NCBI GenBank assembly: GCA_030432795.1
Contig: JAUILW010000077.1
Location: forward strand, 1 to 10,621
Direction: 5' to 3'
Length of the DNA stretch: 10,621 nt
Origin: Gammaproteobacteria bacterium
GTDB taxonomy: Bacteria; Pseudomonadota; Gammaproteobacteria; Pseudomonadales; Azotimanducaceae
The notes under the pieces are model-generated. The model was not told the origin of the DNA and did not search any database. It saw only the letters and a list, made by a program, of their open reading frames with translations. How positions within the stretch are numbered: the first letter of the stretch is position 1; each line of letters starts with the position of its first letter. The position numbers and the translations under genes are program-made. Shown piece after piece: positions 1 to 6,330 of this stretch.

Positions 1-233
1 ATGCCGAGCACCCACGGTTTGACGCCAGGCAGTGCCGCCAGGCGCGTCGATTGCGAGTTGAGATGCCGAAGTTCGCCCACCTCTCCCATGGGGGATACCA
101 GACGCACGCCGCCAAGCTGAAAGCCGATACCCTGCCACGCCGGCTCAGCGCTCTCCTTGCTGGGCATGGGGGCAGCATTCAGTTCGGTAATGTCCTGAAT
201 GTTCTGCAGCAGGCGCAGAGCCGCGGAGTTCAT
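1..233 (-). CDS. pilI: PilI, CheW-like type IV pilus chemosensory adaptor (partial, C-terminus outside window)
   Basis: The reverse strand from an ATG at 233 reads 77 residues before leaving the window. After a polar N-terminal segment of about 30 residues, a CheW-like domain begins (WQGIGFQLGGVRLVSPMGEV, residues 33-52), followed by LPGVKPWVLG at 68-77, the usual LPGV..W..G signature of CheW/PilI proteins. PilI is known as the cytoplasmic adaptor that couples the pilus chemoreceptor PilJ to the histidine kinase ChpA. The ATG shares bases with the pilH stop (ATGA, four-base overlap at 230-233), so translation is probably coupled to pilH. Identification as PilI rather than another CheW rests on this position directly after pilG-pilH. 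No strong Shine-Dalgarno is visible; upstream is only a G/C-rich run inside pilH. The rest of the gene and probably pilJ lie to the left. Confidence 0.9.
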   Translation of the reverse strand, partial: MNSAALRLLQNIQDITELNAAPMPSKESAEPAWQGIGFQLGGVRLVSPMGEVGELRHLNSQSTRLAALPGVKPWVLG

Positions 234-610
234 ACTGCCGCCGCCCGCGCGCTGAGCACTTCATTGACTCTGGCAATGAGCTCTTTTTCGGCAACCGGTT
301 TCGTGATGTAGCACGACGCGCCCTGCCGCTCGCCCCAGACGATGTCTGCGGGCTGTCGCTTGGAGGACACGATGATCACAGGAATGTGTTTGGTGAGCGG
401 CCCGCGAGTAATCTGGCGGGTTGCCTGAAATCCATTGATGCCCGGCAGCACGACGTCCATGAGGATGACATCGGGCTGCTCGGTTTCCGCCACCTCGAGG
501 CCCTCACGGCCCGTGGCGGCAGTGAGCACCTGATGCCCTTGCTGGGCCAACAGGTTGACGAGTTGATGCGCCTCCAGCGGTGAATCTTCCACGACGAGTA
601 TGCGCGCCAT
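230..610 (-). CDS. pilH: PilH, single-domain response regulator for twitching motility
   Basis: A 126-residue CheY-like receiver with no output domain. The acidic pair E8/D9, the phospho-acceptor D52 (LMDVVLPG), the switch residue S82 (VIIVSSK) and K104 (YITKP) are all present and spaced as in CheY, so it should be phosphorylatable. The stretch DIVWGERQGASCYITKP is characteristic of PilH and separates it from PilG. In Pseudomonas, PilH is one of two receivers phosphorylated by ChpA and is thought to favour pilus retraction or act as a phosphate sink; that role is taken from the family. The gene starts 14 bases after pilG behind a strong GGAGGAG ribosome site, and its stop overlaps the pilI start. 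It is cytoplasmic and shows no signs of damage. Confidence 0.95.
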   Translation of the reverse strand: MARILVVEDSPLEAHQLVNLLAQQGHQVLTAATGREGLEVAETEQPDVILMDVVLPGINGFQATRQITRGPLTKHIPVIIVSSKRQPADIVWGERQGASCYITKPVAEKELIARVNEVLSARAAAV

Positions 611-624
611 ACGAGCTCTCCTCC

Positions 625-1005
625 CTACTGCACGAGCGAGCGGATGGTGCCTACCAACTCGTCCCGACTGAACGGTTTGGTAATGTACTGATCCGAACCG
701 ACAATCCGGCCTTTGGCCCGGTCGAACAGCCCGTCCTTGGAGGACAGCATGACCACAGGGGTTGTCTTGAAGGTGCTGTTGTTCTTGATGAGCGCGCAGG
801 TCTGATACCCATCAAGGCGCGGCATCATGATGTCCATGAAGATGATCGAAGGTTTTTCGTCGGCGATTTTGGCGAGCGCGTCATATCCGTCGGTCGCCGT
901 GATAACGTCGCAACCTTCCTTGGCGAGCAGATTTTCGGCACTGCGGCGGATGGTCTTCGAATCGTCGATCACCAACACGCGCACACCTTGAAGTTCCTCT
1001 TCCAT
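625..1005 (-). CDS. pilG: PilG, single-domain response regulator for twitching motility
   Basis: A 126-residue CheY-like receiver beginning MEEELQGVRVLVIDDS. Visible active-site residues are D14/D15, phospho-acceptor D58 (FMDIMMPRLDG), S88 (VVMLSSK) and K110 (YITKP). The stretch KDGLFDRAKGRIVGSDQYIT is typical of PilG. In Pseudomonas, PilG is the receiver of the Pil-Chp system that promotes pilus extension and cyclic-AMP signalling; that is family knowledge. The frame is open upstream as far as 1344, but I place the start at 1005: a GAAGGA ribosome site (1013-1018) sits 7 bases upstream, the receiver fold begins immediately after, and the longer reading would cover all of the spacer and the 5' end of gshB on the opposite strand. 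It is the first gene of the leftward pilGHI operon, transcribed divergently from gshB. Confidence 0.95.
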   Translation of the reverse strand: MEEELQGVRVLVIDDSKTIRRSAENLLAKEGCDVITATDGYDALAKIADEKPSIIFMDIMMPRLDGYQTCALIKNNSTFKTTPVVMLSSKDGLFDRAKGRIVGSDQYITKPFSRDELVGTIRSLVQ

Positions 1006-1205
1006 TCGCGCTTCCTTCTCTAGAATTCCTGCGGCTGAAGTGCCGGCGCGGCGCCGCTCAATCGGGGCCGGCTCGATGCAAACGATTTGTAACATGGCCC
1101 CTTGAGGCCAACCACCGGCCCACCTCACGGGCGAGAAGCAGTTCGCATTTCGGTTGCCGGACAGTACCCATCTCGTAAACTGCGTGTTCCTTACAGGAGT
1201 AGACG
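1006..1205. promoter_or_regulatory. Divergent spacer between pilG and gshB, presumed to hold promoters for both
   Basis: This 200-base stretch has no credible gene and must carry the promoters for the leftward pilGHI genes and the rightward gshB run. For gshB the best sigma70-like candidate is TTGCCG (1154-1159), a 16-base gap, then TAAACT (1176-1181); each box is an imperfect match. For pilG, TACAAA on the minus strand near 1087-1092 could be a -10 box but lacks a good -35. A perfect ten-base palindrome, GCGGCGCCGC, lies at 1048-1057 inside the presumed pilG leader; it may only reflect high GC. The gshB ribosome site AGGAG is at 1195-1199, 6 bases before the ATG. The promoter calls are weak inferences; that the region is intergenic is solid. 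Confidence 0.4.
1013..1018 (-). promoter_or_regulatory. Ribosome binding site fixing the pilG start
   Basis: On the minus strand this reads GAAGGA, with 7 bases between it and the ATG at 1005. It supports the short PilG start over the much longer open frame extending upstream. Confidence 0.7.
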
Positions 1206-2192
1206 ATGAGCACACTCGAAATCGCCTTCGTGATGGATCCACTGCAGTCACTGTCGCTGAAGAAGGACTCCACGCTCGCGATGATCCGCGCCGCCCAACT
1301 GCGCGGCCACGCCGTGCACTACCTGTTACAAGAGGACCTCGCACTCATTGACGGTGTGGTGCAAGGTTGCAGCCGCCCCCTGCGCCTGCGCGCGGACTTT
1401 GCCGAAAGCCTCGACCCAGCAATTGCAGGCAATAACTGGTTCGAGGCGGGCGAGCCGAAGTGGCGACCACTGCGGCAATTCGATCTCATCATGATGCGCA
1501 AGGACCCGCCGTTCGACATGGAGTACATCTACTCCACCTATCTGCTTGAGCGCGCAGCGGAAGACGGTGCGATGGTGGTGAACCGACCGGACTCCCTGCG
1601 CGACTGCAACGAGAAGTTCTTTGCAACCAGTTTCCCGGAGTGCTGCCCGCCGCTGGTGGTGAGCCGCCGGGAGGATGTGCTGCGGGCGTTTCAGGCAGAG
1701 CACGGCAACGTCGTTCTCAAGAAACTGGACGGCATGGGCGGGATGAACGTGTTTCGTGTCATGGAAGGCGACCCGAACCTCGGCGTGATCATCGAAACGC
1801 TCACCAGCGGCGGCCGAGAGCAGATCATGGGCCAGGTGTACCTGCCCGAGATCGCCCAAGGCGACAAACGTATCCTGGTGATCGACGGCCAACCGGTGGA
1901 CTACGCGCTCGCCCGCATCCCTAAAACCGGCGAGGCACGCGGCAATCTGGCGGCTGGCGGCACCGGTGTCGGACAGCCCCTAAGCGAACGGGATCGGCAG
2001 ATTGCACTCACCATCGGCCCTGAGCTGGTGAAACGAGGGCTCTCCTTCGTGGGGCTAGATGTAATCGGCGACTACCTCACCGAAGTAAATGTCACCTGTC
2101 CCACCTGCATACGTGAATTGGACGCACAGTTTTCGCTGGATATCGCCGGTAGCCTGATCGAATCGTTGACGGCAAAGCTGGAGGGCGCCTGA
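1206..2192 (+). CDS. gshB: Glutathione synthetase GshB
   Basis: A 328-residue ATP-grasp enzyme that joins gamma-glutamylcysteine and glycine using ATP, the last step of glutathione synthesis in the cytoplasm. The N-terminal glutathione-synthetase domain covers about residues 1-123 and includes the family signature MRKDPPFDMEYIYSTYLLE (97-115). The ATP-grasp domain runs from about 126 to 300, with VVLKKLDGMGGMNVFR (169-184), a glycine-rich RGNLAAGGTG loop (245-254) and the metal/ATP site LTEVNVTCPTCIRE (291-304). Length fits the bacterial family (about 315-320). AGGAG lies 6 bases before the ATG. It is the first gene of a rightward run, with the TonB gene 6 bases downstream. The pilG/gshB/tonB3/yqgE/yqgF order matches Pseudomonas as I remember it. 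One small oddity is Cys298, where I recall serine in the E. coli enzyme. Confidence 0.96.
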   Translation: MSTLEIAFVMDPLQSLSLKKDSTLAMIRAAQLRGHAVHYLLQEDLALIDGVVQGCSRPLRLRADFAESLDPAIAGNNWFEAGEPKWRPLRQFDLIMMRKDPPFDMEYIYSTYLLERAAEDGAMVVNRPDSLRDCNEKFFATSFPECCPPLVVSRREDVLRAFQAEHGNVVLKKLDGMGGMNVFRVMEGDPNLGVIIETLTSGGREQIMGQVYLPEIAQGDKRILVIDGQPVDYALARIPKTGEARGNLAAGGTGVGQPLSERDRQIALTIGPELVKRGLSFVGLDVIGDYLTEVNVTCPTCIRELDAQFSLDIAGSLIESLTAKLEGA

Positions 2193-2198
2193 TACGCC

Positions 2199-3053
2199 AT
2201 GAGCGCAGTTTCCATACAACCTCGCGACCGGCTCGGATTCACTCTGTTCCTGGCCGCCAGCCTGCACCTGGCGATCATTCTCGGGGTGGGTTTTTCATCG
2301 GATCTGAACTACGAAGCGAGCCCGACGATCGAGGTGACCCTCGCGCTTACGCGGGACGAGCAAAAGCCCGAGCAGGCAGATTTCGTTGCGCAAACCAATC
2401 AGCTCGGTAGCGGCGACAACGCCGAGCTTAAGGAACCCACCACCCGGGAGCGCACACCGTTTCATGCAAACGAAGTGAACGAGGTTCTGAAGCAGGAGCA
2501 GCTTTCCGTCGATCAGCTCAGCCAAGACAATCGCGAGCTGCTCGCTACCACTGCCCAGTCCACCGAACAGACCGCCGCGCAGGAGGAACTACCGCTGCCG
2601 GAAGACCGCCTGCTGAACTCCAACACAACCTATCAGGAACTCCTGCAGGAAATCGCCAGCCTCGAAGCGCGCATCGCCCAGGAACAACAGGCCTACGCAC
2701 GCGAACCCAGAGTGAAGCGGTTAACCAGCGTTTCCGCCAAAAGTGCAGCCGAAGCGGCATACCTGAATATGTGGCGGGAGAAAGTCGAGCGCGTGGGCAA
2801 CGCCAATTTCCCGGCTGGCGGCGTGTTCGGCCGCTTGCGCCTTCTCGTCGTCCTCGACGCAGACGGTTCTCTGGCACGGGTCAGCATTCTCGAGGCTTCC
2901 GGCCAGCAATCCCTGGACGAAGCAGCGCTACGCATCGTTCGTATGGCAGCGCCCTACCAGCCCTTTCCGGTGGAGATGCGAAAGAAGTACGACCAGCTCG
3001 AGATTATCCGAACCTGGGTGTTTTCCCGGAGCGGCGCCGCGGTGGGACGTTAA
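2199..3053 (+). CDS. tonB3: TonB3-like energy transducer (TonB-family C-terminal domain)
   Basis: A 284-residue protein with a short cytoplasmic N-terminus, one membrane segment at about residues 13-32 containing His23 (ASLHLAIILG), a long periplasmic stretch, and a TonB C-terminal domain at about 195-277 (LRLLVVLDADGSL, SGQQSLDEAALRIV). TonB proteins pass inner-membrane proton energy to outer-membrane partners through ExbB/ExbD, neither of which is in this window. The linker is not proline-rich as in classical TonB: it is rich in Glu, Gln and Asn, with a likely coiled coil at 143-168. The ADFVAQTNQLGSG motif (60-72), the KRLTSVSAKSAAEAAYL stretch and the site between gshB and yqgE all match the P. 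aeruginosa PA0406 (TonB3) type, reported to be needed for twitching. A GGAGGG site lies 13 bases before the ATG. The stop is followed 4 bases later by the yqgE start. Membership of the TonB family is secure; the TonB3 name rests on context and motifs. Confidence 0.88.
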   Translation: MSAVSIQPRDRLGFTLFLAASLHLAIILGVGFSSDLNYEASPTIEVTLALTRDEQKPEQADFVAQTNQLGSGDNAELKEPTTRERTPFHANEVNEVLKQEQLSVDQLSQDNRELLATTAQSTEQTAAQEELPLPEDRLLNSNTTYQELLQEIASLEARIAQEQQAYAREPRVKRLTSVSAKSAAEAAYLNMWREKVERVGNANFPAGGVFGRLRLLVVLDADGSLARVSILEASGQQSLDEAALRIVRMAAPYQPFPVEMRKKYDQLEIIRTWVFSRSGAAVGR

Positions 3054-3057
3054 TCGA

Positions 3058-3627
3058 TTGGCCGGAACCGCACAGCCCGAGTCTCTCCAACATCACTTTC
3101 TGCTGGCCATGCCATCCCTGGCCGGAAGCTATTTTGGCGGTGCGCTGATCTACCTTTGTGAGCACAACGAAGAAGGTGCCATGGGGCTGATCATCAACCG
3201 TCCCGGACGGCTTGATCTGTCGGAGCTCGCCAAAGAGCTGAGTCTGCCTGCACCGCCGCTGGGTGCGCGCACACTGGTTGTGGAGGGTGGTCCAGTAAGC
3301 CCGGAGCAGGGCTTCGTGCTGCACTCTGGCGAACAGATGTTCGAAAGCTCACGATCGGTGGCGGATGGCATTGTCCTGTCGAGCTCGGCGGATGCGCTGC
3401 GCGCCCTGGTCACACCCGAAGCACCGCACCATGCCATCATCGCCCTGGGTTACGCCGGCTGGGGGCCGGGCCAGCTCGATGGGGAAATCGAGGACGATGC
3501 CTGGCTGACCGTGCAAGCTTCGCGCACCGTTCTGTTCGAGACTCCACTGGAAGCACGCCTCAAACAGGCCGCCGCCTCCATCGGCATCGATATGCGGCTC
3601 ATGGCCCGCAATACCGGCAATGCCTGA
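3058..3627 (+). CDS. yqgE: YqgE/AlgH family protein (DUF179)
   Basis: A 189-residue protein matching the YqgE/AlgH family: HHFLLAMPSLAGSYFGGALI (12-31), YLCEHNEEGAMGLIINRP (32-49), VEGGPVSPEQGFVLH (75-89) and ALGYAGWGPGQLDGEIEDDAWL (129-150), all landmarks of the family. It has no membrane segment or signal peptide and is presumably cytoplasmic. Biochemical function is unknown; AlgH was linked to alginate regulation in Pseudomonas, but the mechanism is unsettled. The start is TTG at 3058: there is no ATG or GTG before the conserved HHFLLAMP block, and the first ATG would remove it. A weak GGTGGGA lies 10 bases upstream. The gene begins 4 bases after the TonB stop and overlaps yqgF by 8 bases, a pairing common in gammaproteobacteria. 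Confidence 0.93.
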   Translation: MAGTAQPESLQHHFLLAMPSLAGSYFGGALIYLCEHNEEGAMGLIINRPGRLDLSELAKELSLPAPPLGARTLVVEGGPVSPEQGFVLHSGEQMFESSRSVADGIVLSSSADALRALVTPEAPHHAIIALGYAGWGPGQLDGEIEDDAWLTVQASRTVLFETPLEARLKQAAASIGIDMRLMARNTGNA

Positions 3628-4024
3628 AGCACCTGCAGAATCAGGCTATGTGCTCGCCTTCGATTTCGGCCTGCGCCACATCGGCACGGCGGTGGGTCAG
3701 ACCATCACGCGCAGCGCCAGCCCCCTTAAAACGCTGGAAGCACGCAACGGCTCACCGAAGTGGTCACAGGTGCGGATGCTGATCGACGCATGGAAACCGG
3801 TACGCTTGCTTGTGGGACTGCCGCTCAACATGGACGGCAGCGACGGCGCGATCTGCGCCGAGGCTCGAGAGTTCGCGCTGGAGCTCGAGCGGCGCTTCGA
3901 CTTACCCGTAACACTGGTGGATGAGCGGCTGACCACCCACGAGGCGCTGGAGCAGACACAGGGCGACTACACCACCGCGCACAACGTGGCGGCGGCTCTG
4001 ATCGCCGAAACCTACCTGCGGTAG
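3620..4024 (+). CDS. yqgF: YqgF/RuvX, RNase H-fold putative pre-16S rRNA nuclease
   Basis: A 134-residue protein of the YqgF family (RNase H-like fold), implicated in 5'-end maturation of 16S rRNA and earlier called a Holliday-junction resolvase homologue. Visible landmarks are VLAFDFGLRHIGTAVGQ (11-27) with catalytic Asp15, LLVGLPLNMDGSDG (63-76), and LVDERLTTHEA (99-109) with Glu102. The third acidic residue, normally an Asp at the start of the last helix (KVDSASA in E. coli from memory), aligns here with His121 in TTAHNVAAALIAETYL, and the loop before it is a few residues short. The reading frame is clean, so this looks like natural divergence rather than damage. The ATG at 3620 lies inside the end of yqgE (8-base overlap), suggesting translational coupling. 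Its stop overlaps the end of convergent pilU. Confidence 0.92.
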   Translation: MPEAPAESGYVLAFDFGLRHIGTAVGQTITRSASPLKTLEARNGSPKWSQVRMLIDAWKPVRLLVGLPLNMDGSDGAICAEAREFALELERRFDLPVTLVDERLTTHEALEQTQGDYTTAHNVAAALIAETYLR

Positions 4025-5157
4025 CTGAACGCGTCCGAGTCGCCGCTCGCTTCGAGCTGCAGGCCGTCGAGCGACGCCATCGGGTTGGGGTTGGCGTCCG
4101 CGCCAAGCTTGATCATCAGGCGCAGATCGTTCGGCGAATCCGCATGAGCCAGTGCTGACTCGTACGTGATCTCGCCATCGCTGTAGAGACGATACAACGC
4201 CTGGTCGAACGTCTGCATACCCTGCTCGGTGGACTTCGACATCAACTCTTTGAGCAGGTGCACTTCGCCCTTGCGAATGTGGTCGGCCACCAGCGGCGTG
4301 TTGATGAGCACTTCGATCGCCGCTCGGCGTCCCTGCCCATCAACGGTCGGCAGCAACTGCTGGGCTACCATCGCGCGAAGGTTCAGCGAAAGATCCATCC
4401 ATACCTGGGAGTGCCTGTCGCTCGGGAAGAAGTGGATGATACGGTCTAGCGCCTGGTTGGCGTTGTTGGCGTGCAGCGTGCAAAGACACAGGTGGCCAGT
4501 CTCAGCGAAGGTCAGCGCGAACTCCATCGTCTCGCGGCTGCGCACCTCTCCGATCATGATCACATCCGGGGCCTGGCGCAGGACATTTTTCAGCGCCACC
4601 TCGAACGACTCGGTGTCCACGCCTACTTCCCGCTGGGTAATTACGCAGCCTTTGTGCTGGTGGATAAACTCGATGGGGTCTTCGATGCTGACGATGTGGC
4701 CGTGCGAATGCTCGTTACGATGGCCGATCATGGAGGCGAGCGAGGTCGACTTTCCGGTACCCGTGGCGCCAACAAAGATGATCAGGCCTCGCTTGGTCAT
4801 GGCCAGGTCTTCGATGACTGCCGGCAGCCCAAGCTGCTCGACGCTCGGAATATTCACTTCGATACGCCGCAGCACCATGCCGACAAGGTTGCGCTGGTAA
4901 AACGCGCTCACCCGGAAACGGCCGAGACCGCGGGTGTTGATGGCGAAATTACACTCGTGGCTCTTCAGAAACTCGTTCTGCTGATCTTTGTTCATGACCC
5001 CGAATACGAGGTCTCGCGCTTGCTCCGGCGACAATGCCGTGCGGCCGGCAGGATGCAGCGCTCCGTTGATCTTGATCATGGGCGGCTTGCCGGCGGTGAC
5101 GAACATGTCCGACGCACCTTTCTCCACCACCAGCTTCAGGAGCTTGTCGAATTCCAT
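4012..5157 (-). CDS. pilU: PilU, type IV pilus retraction accessory ATPase
   Basis: A 381-residue GspE/PilT-family ATPase. Motifs in order: GASDMFVTAGKPP in the N-terminal PAS-like domain (14-26), Walker A GATGTGKST (130-138), Asp box IVSIEDPIEFIH (155-166), Walker B PDVIMIGEVRS (197-207) with Glu204, and His box AETGHLCLCTLH (218-229). It lacks the AIRNLIRE sequence typical of PilT; the equivalent stretch reads LVADHIRKGE. Together with its place directly after pilT, this identifies PilU, which works with PilT in pilus depolymerisation at the inner-membrane base. The start at 5157 uses an ATG overlapping the pilT stop by one base (TGATG), with GGAG a few bases upstream. A longer reading would run back into pilT. 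The 3' end overlaps the convergent yqgF by 13 bases. Confidence 0.96.
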   Translation of the reverse strand: MEFDKLLKLVVEKGASDMFVTAGKPPMIKINGALHPAGRTALSPEQARDLVFGVMNKDQQNEFLKSHECNFAINTRGLGRFRVSAFYQRNLVGMVLRRIEVNIPSVEQLGLPAVIEDLAMTKRGLIIFVGATGTGKSTSLASMIGHRNEHSHGHIVSIEDPIEFIHQHKGCVITQREVGVDTESFEVALKNVLRQAPDVIMIGEVRSRETMEFALTFAETGHLCLCTLHANNANQALDRIIHFFPSDRHSQVWMDLSLNLRAMVAQQLLPTVDGQGRRAAIEVLINTPLVADHIRKGEVHLLKELMSKSTEQGMQTFDQALYRLYSDGEITYESALAHADSPNDLRLMIKLGADANPNPMASLDGLQLEASGDSDAFSYRR

Positions 5158-6191
5158 CAGAAATTCTCCGGTACTTTGGCTTTCTCCCGCGCGATCTCGC
5201 GGGCGATGATGCGTTTGGCCACCAACTCCTCGAGGCATTGGTCGAGGGTTTGCATGCCGTGCGAATGGCCGGTCTGAATGGCCGAGTACATCTGCGCGAT
5301 CTTGCCCTCGCGAATCAGGTTTCGAATCGCCGGCACACCGATCATGATCTCGTGCGCGGCAACCCGTCCACCGCCGGCTCGCTTGAGCAGCGTTTGCGAG
5401 ATAACCGCCTGCAGAGACTCCGAGAGCTGCGAGCGCACCATCTCTTTTTCTTCCGCCGGAAATACGTCGATTACGCGGTCGATCGTCTTCGCCGCCGAGG
5501 TGGTGTGCAGCGTGCCGAACACCAGGTGTCCGGTTTCCGCCGCCGTGAGCGCCAGGCGGATGGTCTCCAGGTCCCGGAGCTCACCCACGAGAATGATGTC
5601 AGGATCTTCCCGCAGGGCAGATCGTAACGCCTCATTGAAGCCATGCGTGTCGCGGTGCACTTCGCGCTGGTTCACCAGACACTTTTTGCTCTCGTGCACG
5701 AATTCAATGGGGTCTTCGATGGTGAGGATGTGGTCGTAGCGGTTGTCGTTGACGAAGTCCATCATCGCCGCAAGCGTTGTGCTCTTACCTGAACCGGTGG
5801 GGCCGGTCACCAGCACCAGACCGCGGGGGACCATGGAGATATCTTTGAACACCTGGCCCATGCCCAGATCCTCCATGGTGAGTACCTTGGAGGGAATAGT
5901 CCGAAACACCGCACCCGCGCCACGATTCTGGTTGAACGCATTGACGCGGAAGCGAGCGACACCCGGCACTTCGAAGGAGAAGTCCGTCTCCAGAAATTCT
6001 TCGAAATCCTTGCGCTGCTTGTCATTCATGATCTCGTAGATCAGGGCGTGCACCTCACGGTGCTCGAGCGGCGGCAGGTTGATGCGGCGAACATCGCCAT
6101 CCACTCGAATCATCGGTGGAAGCCCGGCGGAGAGGTGCAGGTCTGACGCGCCCTGCTTGGCGCTGAAGGCGAGCAGCTCGGTGATATCCAT
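5157..6191 (-). CDS. pilT: PilT, type IV pilus retraction ATPase
   Basis: A 344-residue hexameric AAA-type ATPase, the same length as P. aeruginosa PilT as I remember it. It powers pilus retraction and twitching at the cytoplasmic face of the pilus machine. It begins MDITELLAFSAKQGASDLHL. Motifs: Walker A GPTGSGKST (130-138), Asp box LTIEDPIEFVH (156-166), Walker B PDIILVGELRD (197-207) with Glu204, His box AETGHLVFGTLH (218-229), and the PilT-specific AIRNLIREGK (288-297). AAGGAT lies 4-5 bases before the ATG at 6191. The frame is open further upstream to 6272, but that extension has no family similarity and crosses the divergent spacer. It is first in a two-gene pilT-pilU operon, transcribed away from yggS, the same arrangement as in Pseudomonas. 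Confidence 0.97.
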   Translation of the reverse strand: MDITELLAFSAKQGASDLHLSAGLPPMIRVDGDVRRINLPPLEHREVHALIYEIMNDKQRKDFEEFLETDFSFEVPGVARFRVNAFNQNRGAGAVFRTIPSKVLTMEDLGMGQVFKDISMVPRGLVLVTGPTGSGKSTTLAAMMDFVNDNRYDHILTIEDPIEFVHESKKCLVNQREVHRDTHGFNEALRSALREDPDIILVGELRDLETIRLALTAAETGHLVFGTLHTTSAAKTIDRVIDVFPAEEKEMVRSQLSESLQAVISQTLLKRAGGGRVAAHEIMIGVPAIRNLIREGKIAQMYSAIQTGHSHGMQTLDQCLEELVAKRIIAREIAREKAKVPENF

Positions 6192-6330
6192 GGCTATCCT
6201 TGTCGAAGGGACCTGATTCAGCTTCTGTGCGCACCACGCGCACTCGGCCGCTAGTGTATTATCTTGGGTCACCGATCACCACGACACGCCCGGCTGGCCC
6301 GGTAGGAATGAGACCCGCGACACACGCGCC
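6192..6330. promoter_or_regulatory. Divergent spacer between pilT and yggS, presumed promoters for both
   Basis: A 139-base spacer without a credible gene. Its one AT-rich patch, around 6255-6263, offers -10-like hexamers on both strands: TATTAT at 6257-6262 for yggS, and GATAAT or TACACT on the minus strand for pilT. No convincing -35 box is found at the expected distance for either, so the boxes are low-confidence guesses. The pilT ribosome site AAGGA is at 6197-6201 on the minus strand. For yggS the only purine-rich site is near 6301-6312, too far from the ATG to be typical. Confidence 0.35.

Noticed and set aside
580..1023. A 147-residue open frame on the plus strand opposite pilG
   Set aside because: It lies opposite the complete, well-conserved PilG receiver and has no family features of its own.
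1041..1072. GC-rich inverted-repeat sequence upstream of pilG as a terminator or riboswitch
   Set aside because: Only a ten-base GC palindrome is clear. It is upstream of both divergent genes, has no T-run, and is expected by chance at this GC content.
625..1344. A long version of PilG (239 residues) starting upstream
   Set aside because: The extra N-terminus is Arg/Gly-rich with no receiver similarity, runs across the spacer and into gshB on the opposite strand, and a good ribosome site marks the start at 1005.
4471..5277. A 268-residue open frame on the plus strand opposite pilU
   Set aside because: It is a shadow of the pilU coding frame in GC-rich DNA, with no recognisable motifs and a composition typical of antisense readings.
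5157..6272. PilT starting at 6272 and PilU starting at 5238
   Set aside because: Both extensions lack family similarity. MDITELL at 6191 and MEFDKLL at 5157 are the standard PilT and PilU N-termini, each with a purine-rich site before it.
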